A stretch of DNA of 64,000 nucleotides from Mariannaea sp. PMI_226 (taxonomy: Eukaryota > Ascomycota > Sordariomycetes > Hypocreales > Nectriaceae), in contig JANFOG010000005.1 of NCBI GenBank assembly GCA_024336345.1, positions 2,356,001-2,420,000 on the forward strand. The letters run 5' to 3'. The notes under the pieces were generated by a model, which worked only from the letters and a program-made list of their open reading frames with translations, was not told the DNA's origin and did not search any database. The translations under genes and the position numbers were made by a program. Every line of letters begins with the position of its first letter. Within the stretch, counting starts at the first letter, position 1. Positions 23,891 through 36,664 of the stretch are shown piece by piece.

Positions 23891-24301
23891 ATGACAGGCG
23901 GATCTGGAAAAGACCCCATTACCTGCCACGTCCTGGACACCACCATTGGTCGTCCCGCCAAGGGCATCCGCGTCCGCCTCGAAGGCGGCGCCACATCTGC
24001 CACGGACACACCCAAAACGTTCGACTCTGTCACTGACAATGATGGGCGCATCCTTGCGTGGCTGCCCTTCATTTCTGAGCACGCCGCTGGTGAAGTCCCC
24101 GTCTACACGCTGGTAGACGTGCTGAGCCAGATTGAAGGTCCGTCGCGCTGGACGCTGCGTTTCGACACGGCTGCCTACTTTGGCGAGGACAAGACCTTCT
24201 TCCCTGAGGTCACAGTTACGTTCCGTGTCGAAGCAGGACAAACCTACCATGTTCCCCTACTTTTGAACCCTTTCAGCTATACTACCTACCGAGGCAGCTA
24301 A
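23891..24301 (+). CDS. 5-hydroxyisourate hydrolase (transthyretin-like), purine catabolism
   Basis: Hydrolyses 5-hydroxyisourate, the product of urate oxidase, on the way to allantoin. Single exon, 136 aa. The family's catalytic residues can be placed: H13 in TCHVLDTTIGRPAKG, R53 in DNDGRILAWLP, H120 in GQTYHVPLLL, and the terminal YRGS that marks hydrolases and separates them from vertebrate transthyretin. LRFDTAAYFGEDKTFFPEV is the other conserved block. The C terminus is not a PTS1. The ATG at 23891 is the first ATG in this frame, with a good context (ACC at -3 to -1). The leader just upstream is in frame and encodes a PTS2-like stretch, discussed as a finding. Confidence 0.92.
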   Translation: MTGGSGKDPITCHVLDTTIGRPAKGIRVRLEGGATSATDTPKTFDSVTDNDGRILAWLPFISEHAAGEVPVYTLVDVLSQIEGPSRWTLRFDTAAYFGEDKTFFPEVTVTFRVEAGQTYHVPLLLNPFSYTTYRGS

Positions 24302-24883
24302 GTTTCGGTTTGTAGAGACGCAAGTGACGTATGGAGGGTTTCATTCAATCTATACGACAACAATACCGCAAAGGCCAAGGCGGGCTACGTAACCCATGTT
24401 CGGATCCACGGTAATTTGGACCATCGTGTTTAGAGAAGCAATTGGGACGAAGGGTTGATATGATTTGATGATAACGATGATGGCTATCTACTTCGGTAAC
24501 GAACATCCAATAACCAGACCACAAATTCTAGCTCTACTCTGTCCCATTCATATCTTGGTTCAACCCATGCCAGTCAGCCTTTTTGTTTCCCTTCCAGAGG
24601 GACAGTGAAATCCAACGTGTGTGTTCTTTCTTGAAATATGCCGTCCTTGTTCGCCTGAGGGTCCCTTCCCTCTTCCTGATAACCTTCTTTGCCCGTTCCG
24701 TCCCAGAAAGAAAAAATACAACTCCGTGCTATGCCGAGTATGATGATGGTGATGGTGGTAATTAAAGGAGGGAATAAAGCGATCCCGTTTTGTAAGCAAA
24801 GTCGTTGAAAATCATTTTTCTCGTGGCATTTCTAGCCGTCTCGTCATAAGCTTGTTTCGTCGAAGGCCCATTGACCTCTGTTT
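24302..24883. other. Intergenic between convergent genes
   Basis: About 580 bp of 3' flanks with no gene recognised. Confidence 0.55.
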
Positions 24884-25442
24884 CTAGTTCTTCCGCCACT
24901 TGCCCAAGAGGCCTTTCTTTTGGCGGTATGATGGAATATCGGGCGAGGTTGGGGGTGTCTCTTCTTCTCTGTGCGACGCGATACTCTCCGTTCCATCTTT
25001 GGAAAACCGAACGCTGCTATGTGACTGGGAGGGACTGATGGCTTTCATGCTGTCGGAGTCGGTATATTCAGTGTTGACCAGGGAGAAAATACTGTAGAGG
25101 GCCTCAGCCTGAGGTGAAATTGTGCCGTGGTTGAGAGTAGGTCGCCTCTTCTTGAGGAAGGATCGGTGGCTCCGAGCGAGGGCCCGTGAAGGAGAGATGT
25201 CTTCCTGACTGATGCATGCATTTCCTGACGTGTCTGCATCGGGGTGAGGAAGAGTAGTGTTCCTATCTGTATACAAGCACGTTCAGGATTTGTTCATCAT
25301 GGCGAGGGGTGGGTGAAAACTAACCTCCGCTGAGTGGCTCAGGGAATCCTGTATCTCGAGGTTCCCTCCGTCGGGGTTTAGTGGTAGTCGGGCTAGACGC
25401 CATGACTTGGATCTGAGGGATGGAATTAGAGGATGTCGACAT
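24884..25442 (-). CDS. Hypothetical small Ser/Pro-rich protein
   Basis: Not recognised. Two exons, 25442-25325 and 25266-24884, with a 58-bp intron (GTTAGT donor, CAG acceptor) that preserves frame and gives 166 aa. The protein is rich in Ser, Thr, Pro and charged residues. It has a basic patch KPRRREPRD near the N terminus, a central segment around SRALARSHRSFLKKRRPTL followed by a more ordered-looking stretch with AEALYSIFSLVN, and a basic end GLLGKWRKN. No signal peptide or membrane segment. The consistent splice and clean start MSTSSNSIPQIQV support a real gene; a second in-frame Met at residue 14 is an alternative. Several SP/TP sites suggest phosphorylation, but that is inference. Confidence 0.6.
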
Positions 25443-28400
25443 TGTTTGTAGGTTTGTGCTGTCGAATTGGATAGAGGAGAGAAAAACAGAAAGAAAAAAG
25501 GAAAAAGACAGAGAGCGAATAAAATTGAAAAGAGGAATAAGGAGATAAGTTGGTTGTTTAATAGAGGCAGCAATTCGGTGTTGTGGACGGAGCACTTCGG
25601 AGAACCTGAATCAGGCAAGCACCAAAGCACACGACTGCCGTATAAGCGCGATGCTGCATTGGTTCTGGGGCTCGTGATGGCAAAGCCTCCGTATAACCTA
25701 CGGGATGCAACTCGGCACTTTAAAAGATGATGAGGAATGAAAAGGCAAAGGTTAAATCAGTCACTCGACGGGTAGAATTGGAATGAATGGTTTGTTTGTT
25801 TTTTTGTTTGTTTTTTCAGCGAGGGGGGAACCTCATTTTGCGAGAGGCATCCATTCTCTCAAAGTACTTGCAGAACTTCCTAGGAGAAATTAAAGAACCC
25901 TGATTTAGGGGCAATGGGGAAGTGAACAGGGCTAGGGAGGGGGGGCGAAACAGCCACGCCAGGGTTGATTATTCAAGATGGTGATACAGCGATCAACGGG
26001 GCATTGAATTAGTTTGTTACGGCCGCAGGGCCGCTTGGCTCATCGTTGAAGGTGATCCTCGGACTCGGGACTTTGCTGACCAAAATGGCAGAAGACTGAC
26101 GATCCGGATGGACCAAGTGAACAAGGGTGGGGGGGATGGCTTGGCCCAGGCAAACCCGGCACGTTTGTAGGGTGAGCGAGCCAGCCAAGAGCCAGCCAAG
26201 AGTCAGGCCAAAGCTGCCGCAAGCCGAGAACCCAACTACGAGCGATAGGCTAATGACAGGGGGGAGGGGCAAGATATGACGACAGGATCAGTGTGGATGG
26301 AACCCAAGACTAAGGTAGTTGGGGCAGCTGGGGTCAAGGGAGATACAAAGTAAATTGTAGCACTCACAACGCAATTATCTGTACACAAGGGACTTCGTAG
26401 CGCCGAGAAGGATAAAAGTGTCAAGGGTGCCAAGCCTGTCAGGTTGCCTGTAAGATGGCCAAAGCTGAGCCCCAACTCAGCTGCAAGTCTGCTGGGAATC
26501 CTCTGTCTGCAATCTGTCTGTCCCCAACAGATTCAGGGTCCAGGATGTAAAGACCTGTCGTGGGCGCCAGATGACGAGTTTCGGGAACACAAGTGAAGCG
26601 ACCCCTAGGACGTGGGCAGCTAATGAGGCTCGGCACTGGAACCGGAGACGGAGACGGAACAATGGGGTTGTCGTCAGCGGGAGAGGCTTCGCTAATGGCG
26701 ACGACGTTGGTTGTGTCGAATGGTTGCTGTCAACTGAATCGTAGGGCTGCGCCACCTGAGGTAAGCTGGATGTTGGTGTGTTCTTTTTCAAATCAAGAAT
26801 AGCTGGGCAACGTCATTCTTCAAGTTTACAAAGCGTTTTAACAATCAAAATAAAAGTCTATCCAGATTTTTGGCCAGTGCGAACATTATGTGGTATTTAT
26901 ACCAACTTCCGCCAGTCACTTGAAGATGCAGACCACCCGTTTGGTCTCCCGACAGCTTTGCTCAGGTGCTGCAGGTCGCACAATAGTCGCATCAGGGTGT
27001 GAGCCAACAAAAGAGAGGGTTGAACAGGGGATGATGTGAGGATGAGAGGCTCGCACGGGAGGCCCATGGGAGGCCCACGCGCTGTATTGAACCATTAAAC
27101 CCTCGAAGTCTCGGTGTTTTGGTGTGACTGTAGGGTGTGACTTTTTCTCAGCCAAGACCAATTTGATGATCATTTCCTTGACACTTTCTCTCCCCACCTT
27201 CAACATATGACGACGTGGTCCGGGCGTGCAGCCGAATGTCTCACAGATAATAGTGTTAGTGGCTAGCCAGATAAACCAACCTGGCGTCAACGTGGTGCAC
27301 CAGCCTGGAGCAGTGTGTGGTTGTGTTGGCGATGATTGTACAGGTTTCACAACTGACCAACGCTGGGTGTAAGCGTCAGGCGTCTACGACGAGGGGAAAG
27401 AAGGGGAAAGGGGGGGGGGGAGAAACGCCGCCATCTTGCCCTTGAATCCAATCGTTCCCTCACCTGCAAAATCATGCACTGAGGCGGAGAAGATTTATTG
27501 TGGTGGCTGCTGTATGCACCATGATCTGTTTCCGGGCGGCAAATCGGCACCACGGCAAACTCGGATTGTTTGGAAATGGACTTTTTTTCTTCTTCAAAAA
27601 GTTCTACTCGCTTCTGGCACGTCGGAGGTATTCGTATTTTCCAGTCTTCGGATACATACAGTACAAGCCACATCCTCCAGAACAAGCGCTGGTGCACGAC
27701 AATAGGTGACGAAACGGGCGGGCCCGCCGAAAGGAAGAATTTAATGGTGAACTTGGGGTTCCATTGTATTTAAATGGAAAGGCAAAATAGATGAACATTT
27801 GGTTATCAAGTAAGCCGTCACATACTCAGGTAGGCATTCCAATGAAGTAGTAAACATATGCATGGACGTGGGTTACCAGATGCACCCCAAAGCCCCCAGC
27901 CCACGGAATAATGCATTGATCTGCTCAGCCAGTATCAAGGCTACCGCCGTACTGTATACCTACTGTGATGGGCATGCCCCATGACGACAGAATAAGGCAA
28001 TGCCTATCGGAGTCCGAGAACGTATTCGTAAATGTGTACGTAGATACTTTGTAACACACTTTATCCTCAACCATGCTTCCCAGAATCCGGTTGTTCCATC
28101 GAAGAAACTTGGTTCACCTCTAATTCGCCCCCATGGACTTGTTTCAGGGTTTCCACTACTGCTGCCTGCTTACAGCATGGAGGGATGGTTTGCACTTTAT
28201 AGTCGACATTGCCGGATTTCAAGTCCTATCTTTGGGAACCGCATGTCTGCACAATCGCCCCGTTACTCCCAGGAGTGCAGCATCGTTACAGTGTAATACG
28301 AACTCGCCAAAAAAAATAAAAAAAATTGTAGCTCTGCCACTGAAACTTGATTCCGTGTCCCATCTCACAGCCATGACATCGCATGTCCAAATCACCCACT

Positions 28401-29595
28401 TATGTATGCAGGAGAATCTGCAAAGTTTGGAGGTTATTTACAAATAGACATGATCATTCCGAAAGTCCATTCCAAACATACATGCGATTTCTACTTATGG
28501 CTAGAAGCTACGTAAAAGCTAAGCAGCAATCCGTAGTCTATTTCGCATATAACTGGTTGAAGAGTGTTCCGGTTGTAGCGGTGAAGTTGTTGAACAACAC
28601 GGCTGTCTGCCCTCCCTCTCCCGTCCCTCGCCTGCCCTGCATTGGCTCCGGTCACATCTCCTCCGCTTGACGGCAACCTGCTCATTGGCCCTCTGTGCAC
28701 GATGCGTGCATATCAACTGCATATTTCGAAGCTACGAGCCGCGGTGGGGGGCAAAGCTGATAGTTTCCGCTTCAGACAAAACGTGACATCAAGAATAGCT
28801 CATAATCGAGAGATCAGCATCCGAAGTCTGGTCTGGAGAAATATCAACACATGAAGCAAGAGACTATATCTTTTGCCTCCGCCATCGACCTGTCATCATT
28901 GTGCAGTATGTCTGTGTTGAATTGCATCATATGTTCATCGTGAGCCGTCTTTTCGCCTAATATCTACGCAGGCCAAGAACTTTGATGGCAAAATCGCACA
29001 GCTCAGGATCTCTGCCTCCAACCCGTTAACAAGTGCATAATTACTACTAATAGGCTCTGGTCTGTGGGAATCCTTACTGCGTCCTTGCCGCCAAGTTGCA
29101 GCTCTACGTGACCCCTCTACAGCGGCTACCCTCGCCCACTGCCAACTAGTTGGACCTCGTGAGGTCCAATGCCCAATCCCCATCCACCAGAAAAGTGAGA
29201 CAGCAGTAGATTATCTCTCAATGAAAGCAGCCAACTAAAAGGGAACTCACTAGCCGGAGATCAGCACCGGGCCACGCATTATCCCGTTGCTGCAGGCCGG
29301 CTCGGATGCATCATAGCTTCCGAGGGGATCATGTAAGACGGTGGATGATCTTGGGGCAAATTACTTGTCAACTACATCATTTGCCTTTCTTGCAATAGTC
29401 CAAAGAGGGCGGTATGTTCGGAGCGAAGCTGGGACGTTGGGTTTAAGGGACTGAAAAGCGATCTGGTGTGTGTTCAAATACGACATACACACTTGTCTAA
29501 TGTCTCTAAGGCAAGTCTGAGAAGACTGTTTACACGTCCCAACACGCTGAAGGCTGCTTAGGGTACATTCTGTCCTCGGTTCTTCAACAATTCAA
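25443..29595. other. Long gene-poor interval left of the tRNA-Ser gene
   Basis: About 4.2 kb with no protein gene recognised on either strand. ORFs reach about 140 codons (26916-27350 minus) but show no domain, no family-like motif and no coherent splicing. It holds a TTTG-type T-rich tract near 25790-25820 and a short direct repeat of AGCCAGCCAAG near 26179-26204. Together with 29678-30475 it makes a gene-poor block with a single tRNA. Confidence 0.5.
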
Positions 29596-29677
29596 GGCGT
29601 GGTGGCAGAGTGGTCTAATGCGTATGACTAGAAATCATATCTCTTCGGAGGCGTCTGTTCGAATCAGGCCCACGTCG
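29596..29677 (+). tRNA. tRNA-Ser (anticodon AGA)
   Basis: An 82-nt class II tRNA folds by eye without an intron. The acceptor stem GGCGTGG pairs with CCACGTC (one G-T pair). A D-arm GCA...TGC encloses AGTGGT. The anticodon arm TATGA/TCATA has loop CTAGAAA, giving anticodon AGA at 29630-29632. A long variable arm has stem CTC/GAG and loop TTCG. The T-arm GTCTG-TTCGAAT-CAGGC is intact. The type II variable arm and AGA anticodon both indicate serine. The internal A and B boxes should serve as Pol III promoter. Confidence 0.93.
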
Positions 29678-30475
29678 GTAGTTAAATACCTCTCGTCTAA
29701 GACGAGAAAGCCTTGTTTTTTGGACTTTTTTCAATTCACTTTCAAGCACAGGCTTTAGGTACTTGTAGCCCTTACCTGTTTTTTTTTTCTTGGTTTAGCA
29801 GACCGATCATTCGTCCAATCAAGTCGAGGAAGCTAAAGTATTCAGGGTCAACCTAAAAAAAGCTGTTTTCTCAAGCTAAAGTGTAGCTAACGACGACGCC
29901 CGCTTACTGCTACCGTTGCTTCCGTATTTTGGCCCCGTATTGTCAAGACACAAAGACGATACTAATTCCTGGCCAGTAGCTCTGCTGGCGGTCAACGATA
30001 GGCAAGCCTATACGGAGGAGAGAACAGCTTGCATCAAGAAAAGATCAATATCTGAGACTGTGCACTGAAAACCCACACTAGCCTCACGACGTATTCCATT
30101 TTTTTAGAGAGTAATAAGTAGAAATTCATATTGCTTGGTGCTATTTACTTCTGCGTTTTTATCGTTAGTATATACAATTTTTTTCCGATTCATAATATTC
30201 TTGTCATTCATGAGTAAAGCAGGAATATGAAGCATGAACACGAGCGGACAAAAGTATACCCGGAGGATTTCCTTGGCACTGCTCCACCGTAAGTCTGTCT
30301 GATGCACAGCCACTACGCAAGTGTCCAACACGTTACGTACACGAGCCACATCGCGACTCTTCCAAACCATCCATCAAAGAGAGCCCCCTGGGATAGAAAG
30401 GCAACTGCATCTTTTCCTCCATTCCACCAACTCAACGGCATAATCGCGCAGCAACCCCAGACGAACCTGTGCACA
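29678..30475. other. Intergenic, tRNA-Ser to cdc50
   Basis: tRNA trailer and terminator, then about 700 bp likely to hold the cdc50 promoter. No other gene recognised. Confidence 0.55.
29716..29721 (+). terminator. RNA polymerase III T-run terminator of tRNA-Ser
   Basis: First run of six T downstream of the tRNA, 39 nt past its end, with a second T6 at 29726-29731. A perfect hairpin (CTCGTC-TAA-GACGAG, 29692-29706) lies between the tRNA and this T-run. Confidence 0.7.
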
Positions 30476-32054
30476 ATGGCCGACTCACCCCGTGGCATCG
30501 ACCACACGGACTCGATCGACTCCAACGATGGAGGCCCGAAGCTGCCGGAGAAGAAGAAGAGCCGCAGACCTGCCAGTAAGCAGTGCTCTGGATGCTTCGG
30601 AAAGGATGCATCACCCGTCGGGAACTCATAGCTGATCATTTCGCGACAGATACTGCCTTTCGGCAACAGCGTTTGAAGGCCTGGCAGTAAGTTTGGGCTC
30701 CCTGGATGACATAAATGTCTGCCTTGCTGACAAGCTTTAGGCCAATTCTAACCCCCAAGACTGTTCTACCATTATTCTTCGTGATCGGAATCATATTCGC
30801 TCCCATCGGTGGCCTCCTTCTATATGCGAGCGCTCAGGTACCGTGCTCTTCAACAATAACACTAGTCTGATATGAAATGGGGAGTTGTTCTAATATGCGA
30901 AACAGGTTCAAGAAATCAAGCTCGACTACACAAAATGCAAAACCGATGCACCCACACTCAAGAATGGACGCGGTTTCGCCGATATGCCCTCGAGCGCAGT
31001 CACCACTGCATTCAAATCTGGTAGCAAGTCAGTTAATGCTCAATGGGGAGTTCTGGCTGGCGTAAACGTCACCAGCAGCAATGGCGTAAAGATCAAGACC
31101 GATCGCTGCGTTCTGCAGTTCGACATCCCCGAGAACATGGGACCCCCTGTGCTCTTCTACTACCACCTCACGAACTTTTACCAGAACCACCGTCGATACG
31201 TCTTGTCATTTGATCAGCAGCAACTCAAGGGCGACGCTCGCTCATACGACGCCATCAAAGGATCGGATTGCACCCCCCTGTACGGAAAGGGAGACAAGCC
31301 CTATTACCCCTGCGGCCTCATCGCCAACTCAATGTTTAACGATACCTTTACCAGCCCCGAGCTTCAAAATCCAAGCAGCAACGGCACTGAGACCTACCAC
31401 ATGGCCAACAACACCAACATTGCTTGGGACAGCGACAAGGATCTGTACGGCGAGACGAAGTACACATTTGATCAAGTCCTCCCCCCACCAAACTGGATCG
31501 AGCGCTACCCCAATAACTACACCAAGGAGAACCCTCCACCAAATTTGAAGGAGTGGGAGGCCTTCCAAGTGTGGATGCGAACCGCCGGTCTGCCCACTTT
31601 CAGCAAGTTGTACCAGCGTAACGACACCACTGCCATGCAGAATGGCACCTATGAGGTTATCGTGGATGATTGTAAGTCAACAGAGACTTTGGAACTTGAC
31701 AACTTGAAGCTCACCTTGGTATAGATTTCCCTACGGATAAGTACAAGGCTACCAAGTCGATTATTATCACTACCCGAACCGTCATGGGCGGCCGCAATCC
31801 CTTCCTGGGAATTGCTTACGTCGTCGTCGGTGGAGTCTGTATTCTCCTTGGTGCCATCTTCACTGTTACTCATCTCTTCCGACCAAGGTTAGTTCCAATA
31901 TCCGTCCCTGACTCGATTCGAATTTAGACCACTGACTGTAAGCAGAAAACTCGGAGACCACACCTATCTTTCGTGGAACAATGCACCTACCGCCAAGTCT
32001 GGCCCCAGCACAGCCGTCGCGTCGGGTCGTGAACTCCGTCCTGGCGAGGCCTAG
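30476..32054 (+). CDS. cdc50: CDC50/LEM3-family subunit of a P4-ATPase phospholipid flippase
   Basis: Partner subunit needed for folding, ER exit and activity of type IV P-ATPases that move phospholipids to the cytosolic leaflet. Six exons: 30476-30575, 30650-30686, 30741-30837, 30906-31671, 31725-31887, 31946-32054; total 423 aa, with all junctions in frame. Family marks: [20 protein letters not shown] before the first membrane helix (about 54-76), and a large lumenal domain with [29 protein letters not shown] and many Asn-X-Ser/Thr sites. [15 protein letters not shown] then leads into the second helix (about 360-385), and the cytosolic tail starts [10 protein letters not shown]. The second coding exon is only 37 nt. 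The start [12 protein letters not shown] is the first suitable ATG. Confidence 0.93.
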
Positions 32055-33316
32055 GCGGCCCGCGACAGCTCTACCGCGCTACTACCGCATAACATAAACG
32101 CTGATATCACGAATCCTTCGTTTGCTTCATCCGATGGTCAGCCTAGCACACCTGGGAGCCTGAAGACACCCGCCTCACCTTCAATCATGTCTCCTTTCGG
32201 CGTTGACCCCTGGCTGGGTCTCCCGTAGCTACAGGAAGAGGCAGAACAATGAGGATGGCCAGTAGTAGAGCCTGGACAGAAGTCTCCGCGTTTGGATGTA
32301 TTTCCAATTTCTTGCCTTGTTCTTTTTGGGCGGCTCCGGACTATATTCCTATCTGTGTATGACCGCTTCAAAGCAGCCCTTTGTTTGTTTTCGTTTCATT
32401 CTTTTTTTTTTTTGGTTTTCTATATCCCGTCTCCCTCGCCGTTGTTTTCAAGAGAGTGAGTGGTTTGGTTTCTAGGACATTTCTTTTTTTCTCTCTGGCC
32501 ACCACTGAACTGCCTGCAATTTTTTTTTCTTGTCGCTTTGTTACGTGCAGCACATCAGGTTCTGTGCTCTCTTGTGCCTGACAGAACATGAAGGAAGGAA
32601 AAGGGGGGGCCAAGAAAAAGAAAACACGATCGAGAAAAAGAGTAATGTGAATATGCTCCTGAGTATAGTTAATCGGGTAGGAGTTTAGGCGTCTTCTCGC
32701 TGGAAGTGTGAATAGAATGATACGGTATCATACCTTTTGGTTGTCTCTTGAAAATGATGTGATGAAAAGATACGTGACACCGGCAACAAGAGTATGCTGG
32801 CGCGAAGAACTGTGAGTAGGCGTAAATCTTCGACAGGCTTATGTAGGGATCAATGTCACGTCTCTTGTCTCGCAAAAGATAGGGTCTATCAAGGAAGGGA
32901 AAGGGTTTTTAGAGTCCATGTTATGGCACGCAGAATACTATGATCAATTCATTCAATTACCTAGTGAGGATGACCCAAAATTCGGTATTACCTCCTACCC
33001 ATCATACACAAAGAGATGAAAAAAAGAAAAGGAAAAGGGGGAGGGCAAAAAAGGATAGGAAGTTGCCCCGCCAAGCGAACACAGCGTTCTACGTCTCCCT
33101 TGAACGTCCACCGAAACGAAACTCCAGGGCTATAGATCGGGACGAGATAGGGAGGCCATCCAATGTAGTAAGTAGACCGGGGGGCTTTCGGGGTGTGTTT
33201 TTTTAGTACAAAAGAAGAAACAAGAGAAGGTGGGCAGACAGTATTTTGCCCCTCCAAGTCTGCTTCATCGCACATGCGAGGTATGTGTGCAATGGGTCAA
33301 TATAGCCTCAGGTCTT
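32055..33316. other. Intergenic between convergent cdc50 and spt16
   Basis: 1.26 kb of 3' flanks with T-rich tracts (near 32402-32413 and 32519-32528). No gene recognised. Confidence 0.55.
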
Positions 33317-36300
33317 TTACCGCTTGCGCTTCTTCTTGCTGCCGCGGTCTTCCTCTTCCATCGCGCTCTCACGATCACGCTTCTTGGCCTTTCGTTCCAG
33401 TTCGTCCCAGTCTTCACCCTCCTCGTCACTGTCCAGTTCAGCATCCTCGTCATCATCGTCATCACTTGCATTGCTGCCAAAGTCAGAGTCTTCTTCACTA
33501 GACTCAGAGGCCTCGTCCAACTCAGCGTCGCTAATCTCAAATGCTGACTCCTGCTCAGATTCCTCTTCGCCATTCTCATCATCAGAGTCGGCCTGCAAGA
33601 AGGACCAGCCGCCATCAGCAAAGAACTGGTGCGTGTCTGCCGTGACAGTCTTCATAATGGTAGGCCAGTTGAGGTTGAGGGGGCCCTCGGAGTAAGCAAT
33701 GTCGGAAGAGTCCAGGTAATCCTTGACTTGGTCTAAAAATTCGACAGGGATGGTGTTGATGTGGTAAGGTGCTCGAGTAAAATCCTTGAAGACAAAGACC
33801 ATATCGAAGTTTTTCAATCCAAACTGAACACGTTCCAAGTGAGCAAGCTCAATCTCCTCAATTGTAATGACCATGAACGGAGGCTCCACGACCTGGATAA
33901 GACAGTCCGTACTGGGCTGGATGAAGACGTTGCTGCGGAAGGGTACACCATGGAAACCAAGATCTCGGATGGGCATATCAACCTCGATGCCCTCGTTACG
34001 GCCAGCTTCAGCAATCTTCTGAGCGAAGCCCTGGAACAGTCGATCAAGATCGGCCCTCCGACGTCGCTCCTCTTGCTCTGCCTCGAACTCGTCCTCATCG
34101 CCATAACGGTACTTGCGCTTTCGGTTTCCAGTCTCGTCGAACTGAATGTCGGTGGCTTCGCGATAAAACTGCACATCCTTCGTCTTCTTCTTGTTGCCCA
34201 CAATAATAGGGTCTTTAAGGTGAATGTGAATAATGACTACTAGTTCATGCTGGCAGGGCTGAAAGAAAAGATGCTTGACGTTGGAGAACAAAACATCCAC
34301 ACGGTGCTGGGCGTTTAGGGGAGATTGGTATCGGATACCATTCTGATGAATCTCGACCTTGCCGGGAACTCGCTTGCCTTCCATTGCAGGTCGAATGTAG
34401 ACGTTATCCAGCACGGCCGGGCGGCGGTCTGAGGATTTGTTAGCACATAATTCAGAGCTTGAAAGAGTAAGAGGTCGTCTGTTACTCACTTCTAATCTCC
34501 ACCAGCTTATCCTGTTCCACCACGTCTTCCATATCCTTCTTCTCTTGCTGCTTCTTGACCACGTCTCGTTTCATGTTGGAGATCTGGGTCGAAATTTCGT
34601 TATATCGGTCTCCATCCAAGGATCGGAACGTCAAGCTTCGAACAAAGTGAGCCGAGGCATCCTCAAACGGCTGATCATCCTTTCGCCCAACACCCTGACC
34701 AGGGGATAGGAAGTTGACTCGCAGAAAGGAAAAGTCACCCTCGTCACTCTTGCTCGCATTCTTGATGGTGTTGATATGGAAGGGAACTGGTCTGCCCATA
34801 ATAGGAAGAACAACTGTGTTATTCTTAGTGTCAACGATAATCTCAAGATTCTTACTACGAAGAGGGAACTGGTTATCTCTCTTGTAGGACTCGAATCGTT
34901 TGAACTTCTTCACTTCGGCGCCGTTCTGACCGCTAGTCGACTCGGCAAACCTTGCTAGGCCCTCCTTTTGCTTCTTGCTAGCGAGCTCCTTTTGATGCTC
35001 ACGTCGCTTCTTGTCTGAATCTTCATCGACATGGGTGCTTCGTTCCGAGCGAAGTCGTGTTGAGGTGATGTTTTTCGTTGCGACGGCGCCAACACGAGAG
35101 TCCTTCTTCTCCTTCTTAGGGGTGGGCTGGGCCTCTTCATCATCCTTGAAGAAGAATGAGTTCGCGTCTGCGGTAGTAGGGGCTTCAGCTGTGAAGATGA
35201 CAGGTTCGGAATTAGTCACACGAACGGTGTCGGTGAGAATAAGGGAGTAGTTTTTGCTGCTCTTGTCTTGCGGTTGAGGGTTCTCAATATCTTGGAAACC
35301 AGTGTTGATGATGAGAGTCATGCCATCCTTCAGAGTTCTCTGGTTCTTCGCGTTGAGAACCAAAGTAGGGTCCTTGTTCTCTAGACCAATTCCCCAACCA
35401 ACGTTCTTGAGGAAATGCTTCTCCATCTCCGGCTTCTTGCTCTTGATGAGGCTAAGGGCTCTTGAGTAGACCTCCTTCGCTGATATTCCGTCACGCAGCT
35501 CCTTGATAATGGTGTTGTGGACCAAGACGAGAAGTTTGTAATTGCTCTCCTGGGACTTGTTCGGGTCGACGAGGTATGTACGCGCAATGGTGGAGCAGTA
35601 CGACTTGTATCGAAGTCCCATGCCAGCGATGATGATTCCGGCATGCAGATTGTCATCGTTGGGCTCGACAGAGAACCGCAAATCGTACTTGCCTCCACTC
35701 TGGATAGAGGGGCCTAGAATCCAGTCCAGTTGCGTCGGGTCAAGATCTGAAGGGAGTTTGCCATTAGAGGGAAGCTGGACTGTCTTCCAGAACTTGTTGT
35801 CGTCGAGCTTCTTGTCGACTCGCTCCGCGAGTACGGAGTGCTTGACCTTTTTCTCGGCATCGAGGATGTTGGACATCTCGTCAAGGAAGTATGGCGTCAT
35901 GAGCGCAACGCAGGCCTTTGAGGCAGTTCGCATCGCTCGGAGTTCGCTCTCATCTTTGACGGCGAAGGCGTGGGTCGAGAGAGCGGTAGAGACATCAACC
36001 TGCTCGACATCCTTGCAGTTATCGGCGAGTATTTTTTTCCATTCTTCGACAAATGGTCCCTTGGAGGTGTCACGGGCGATGGTACCAACTTTGTTCTGCA
36101 GTTAAGGGGGTTTCATTAGAGATGCTCGTATGGCGGTGGAATCACAACTTACGCCAGCCTCCTTGATCTTGTCGGCGATCTTGATAAAGAGCTTCTCATT
36201 CTCGGCAGCGTCTTTACCTCGTACGAGGACTTCGATCGGGAATCGGCCACCCTTGAGCTGGTCGAGGTGCTTTGCTATATAATTGTGAGCGCCGAAACCA

Positions 36301-36664
36301 GGGTATTTTGCGCACAGCGCTGCGGTGGTCGTACCTTTCTTGGCCGTTGTGAGAATGTACAGGGTGTCCAAAGTGAAGAGCATCAAAGTCGTGGGGAACT
36401 CGTATCCAAGGAGCCAAAACTATCAATTTTTATCAGTTTTTCTGCGGCGCCAAGTGATTTTCTGAAGTTTCTGGGCGGGTCACATACGTGCATGGCGTTG
36501 TTCTTGTGAAACTCGGGAATCTCCTCAACCTTGCCCATCATGACAATCAGGGACGAGGCGCCGTCAAACAGCCCATCCTTGGATCGGAGGTCATTCTTCC
36601 AGGCCGTAACGAAATGCGAAATTCGCTCCTGGAAGAGCTTGCTGTCGATTTTGATCTCGGCCAT
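33317..36664 (-). CDS. spt16: Spt16, large subunit of the FACT histone chaperone
   Basis: With Pob3 and an HMG protein, FACT loosens and rebuilds nucleosomes ahead of and behind RNA and DNA polymerases. Four exons in transcription order: 36664-36488, 36419-36153, 36095-34490, 34428-33317; total 1053 aa, as expected. The N-terminal aminopeptidase-like (pita-bread) domain begins [15 protein letters not shown]. Splices restore [14 protein letters not shown] and [14 protein letters not shown], and the dimerisation and PH-like middle domains follow ([18 protein letters not shown] across the last intron). The end is the typical long acidic tail (Asp/Glu/Ser-rich) closing with the basic GSKKKRKR, probably a nuclear signal. 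Family knowledge: the peptidase fold is catalytically dead and binds histones H3-H4. It is divergent from the CMD-family gene across about 0.96 kb. Confidence 0.95.
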
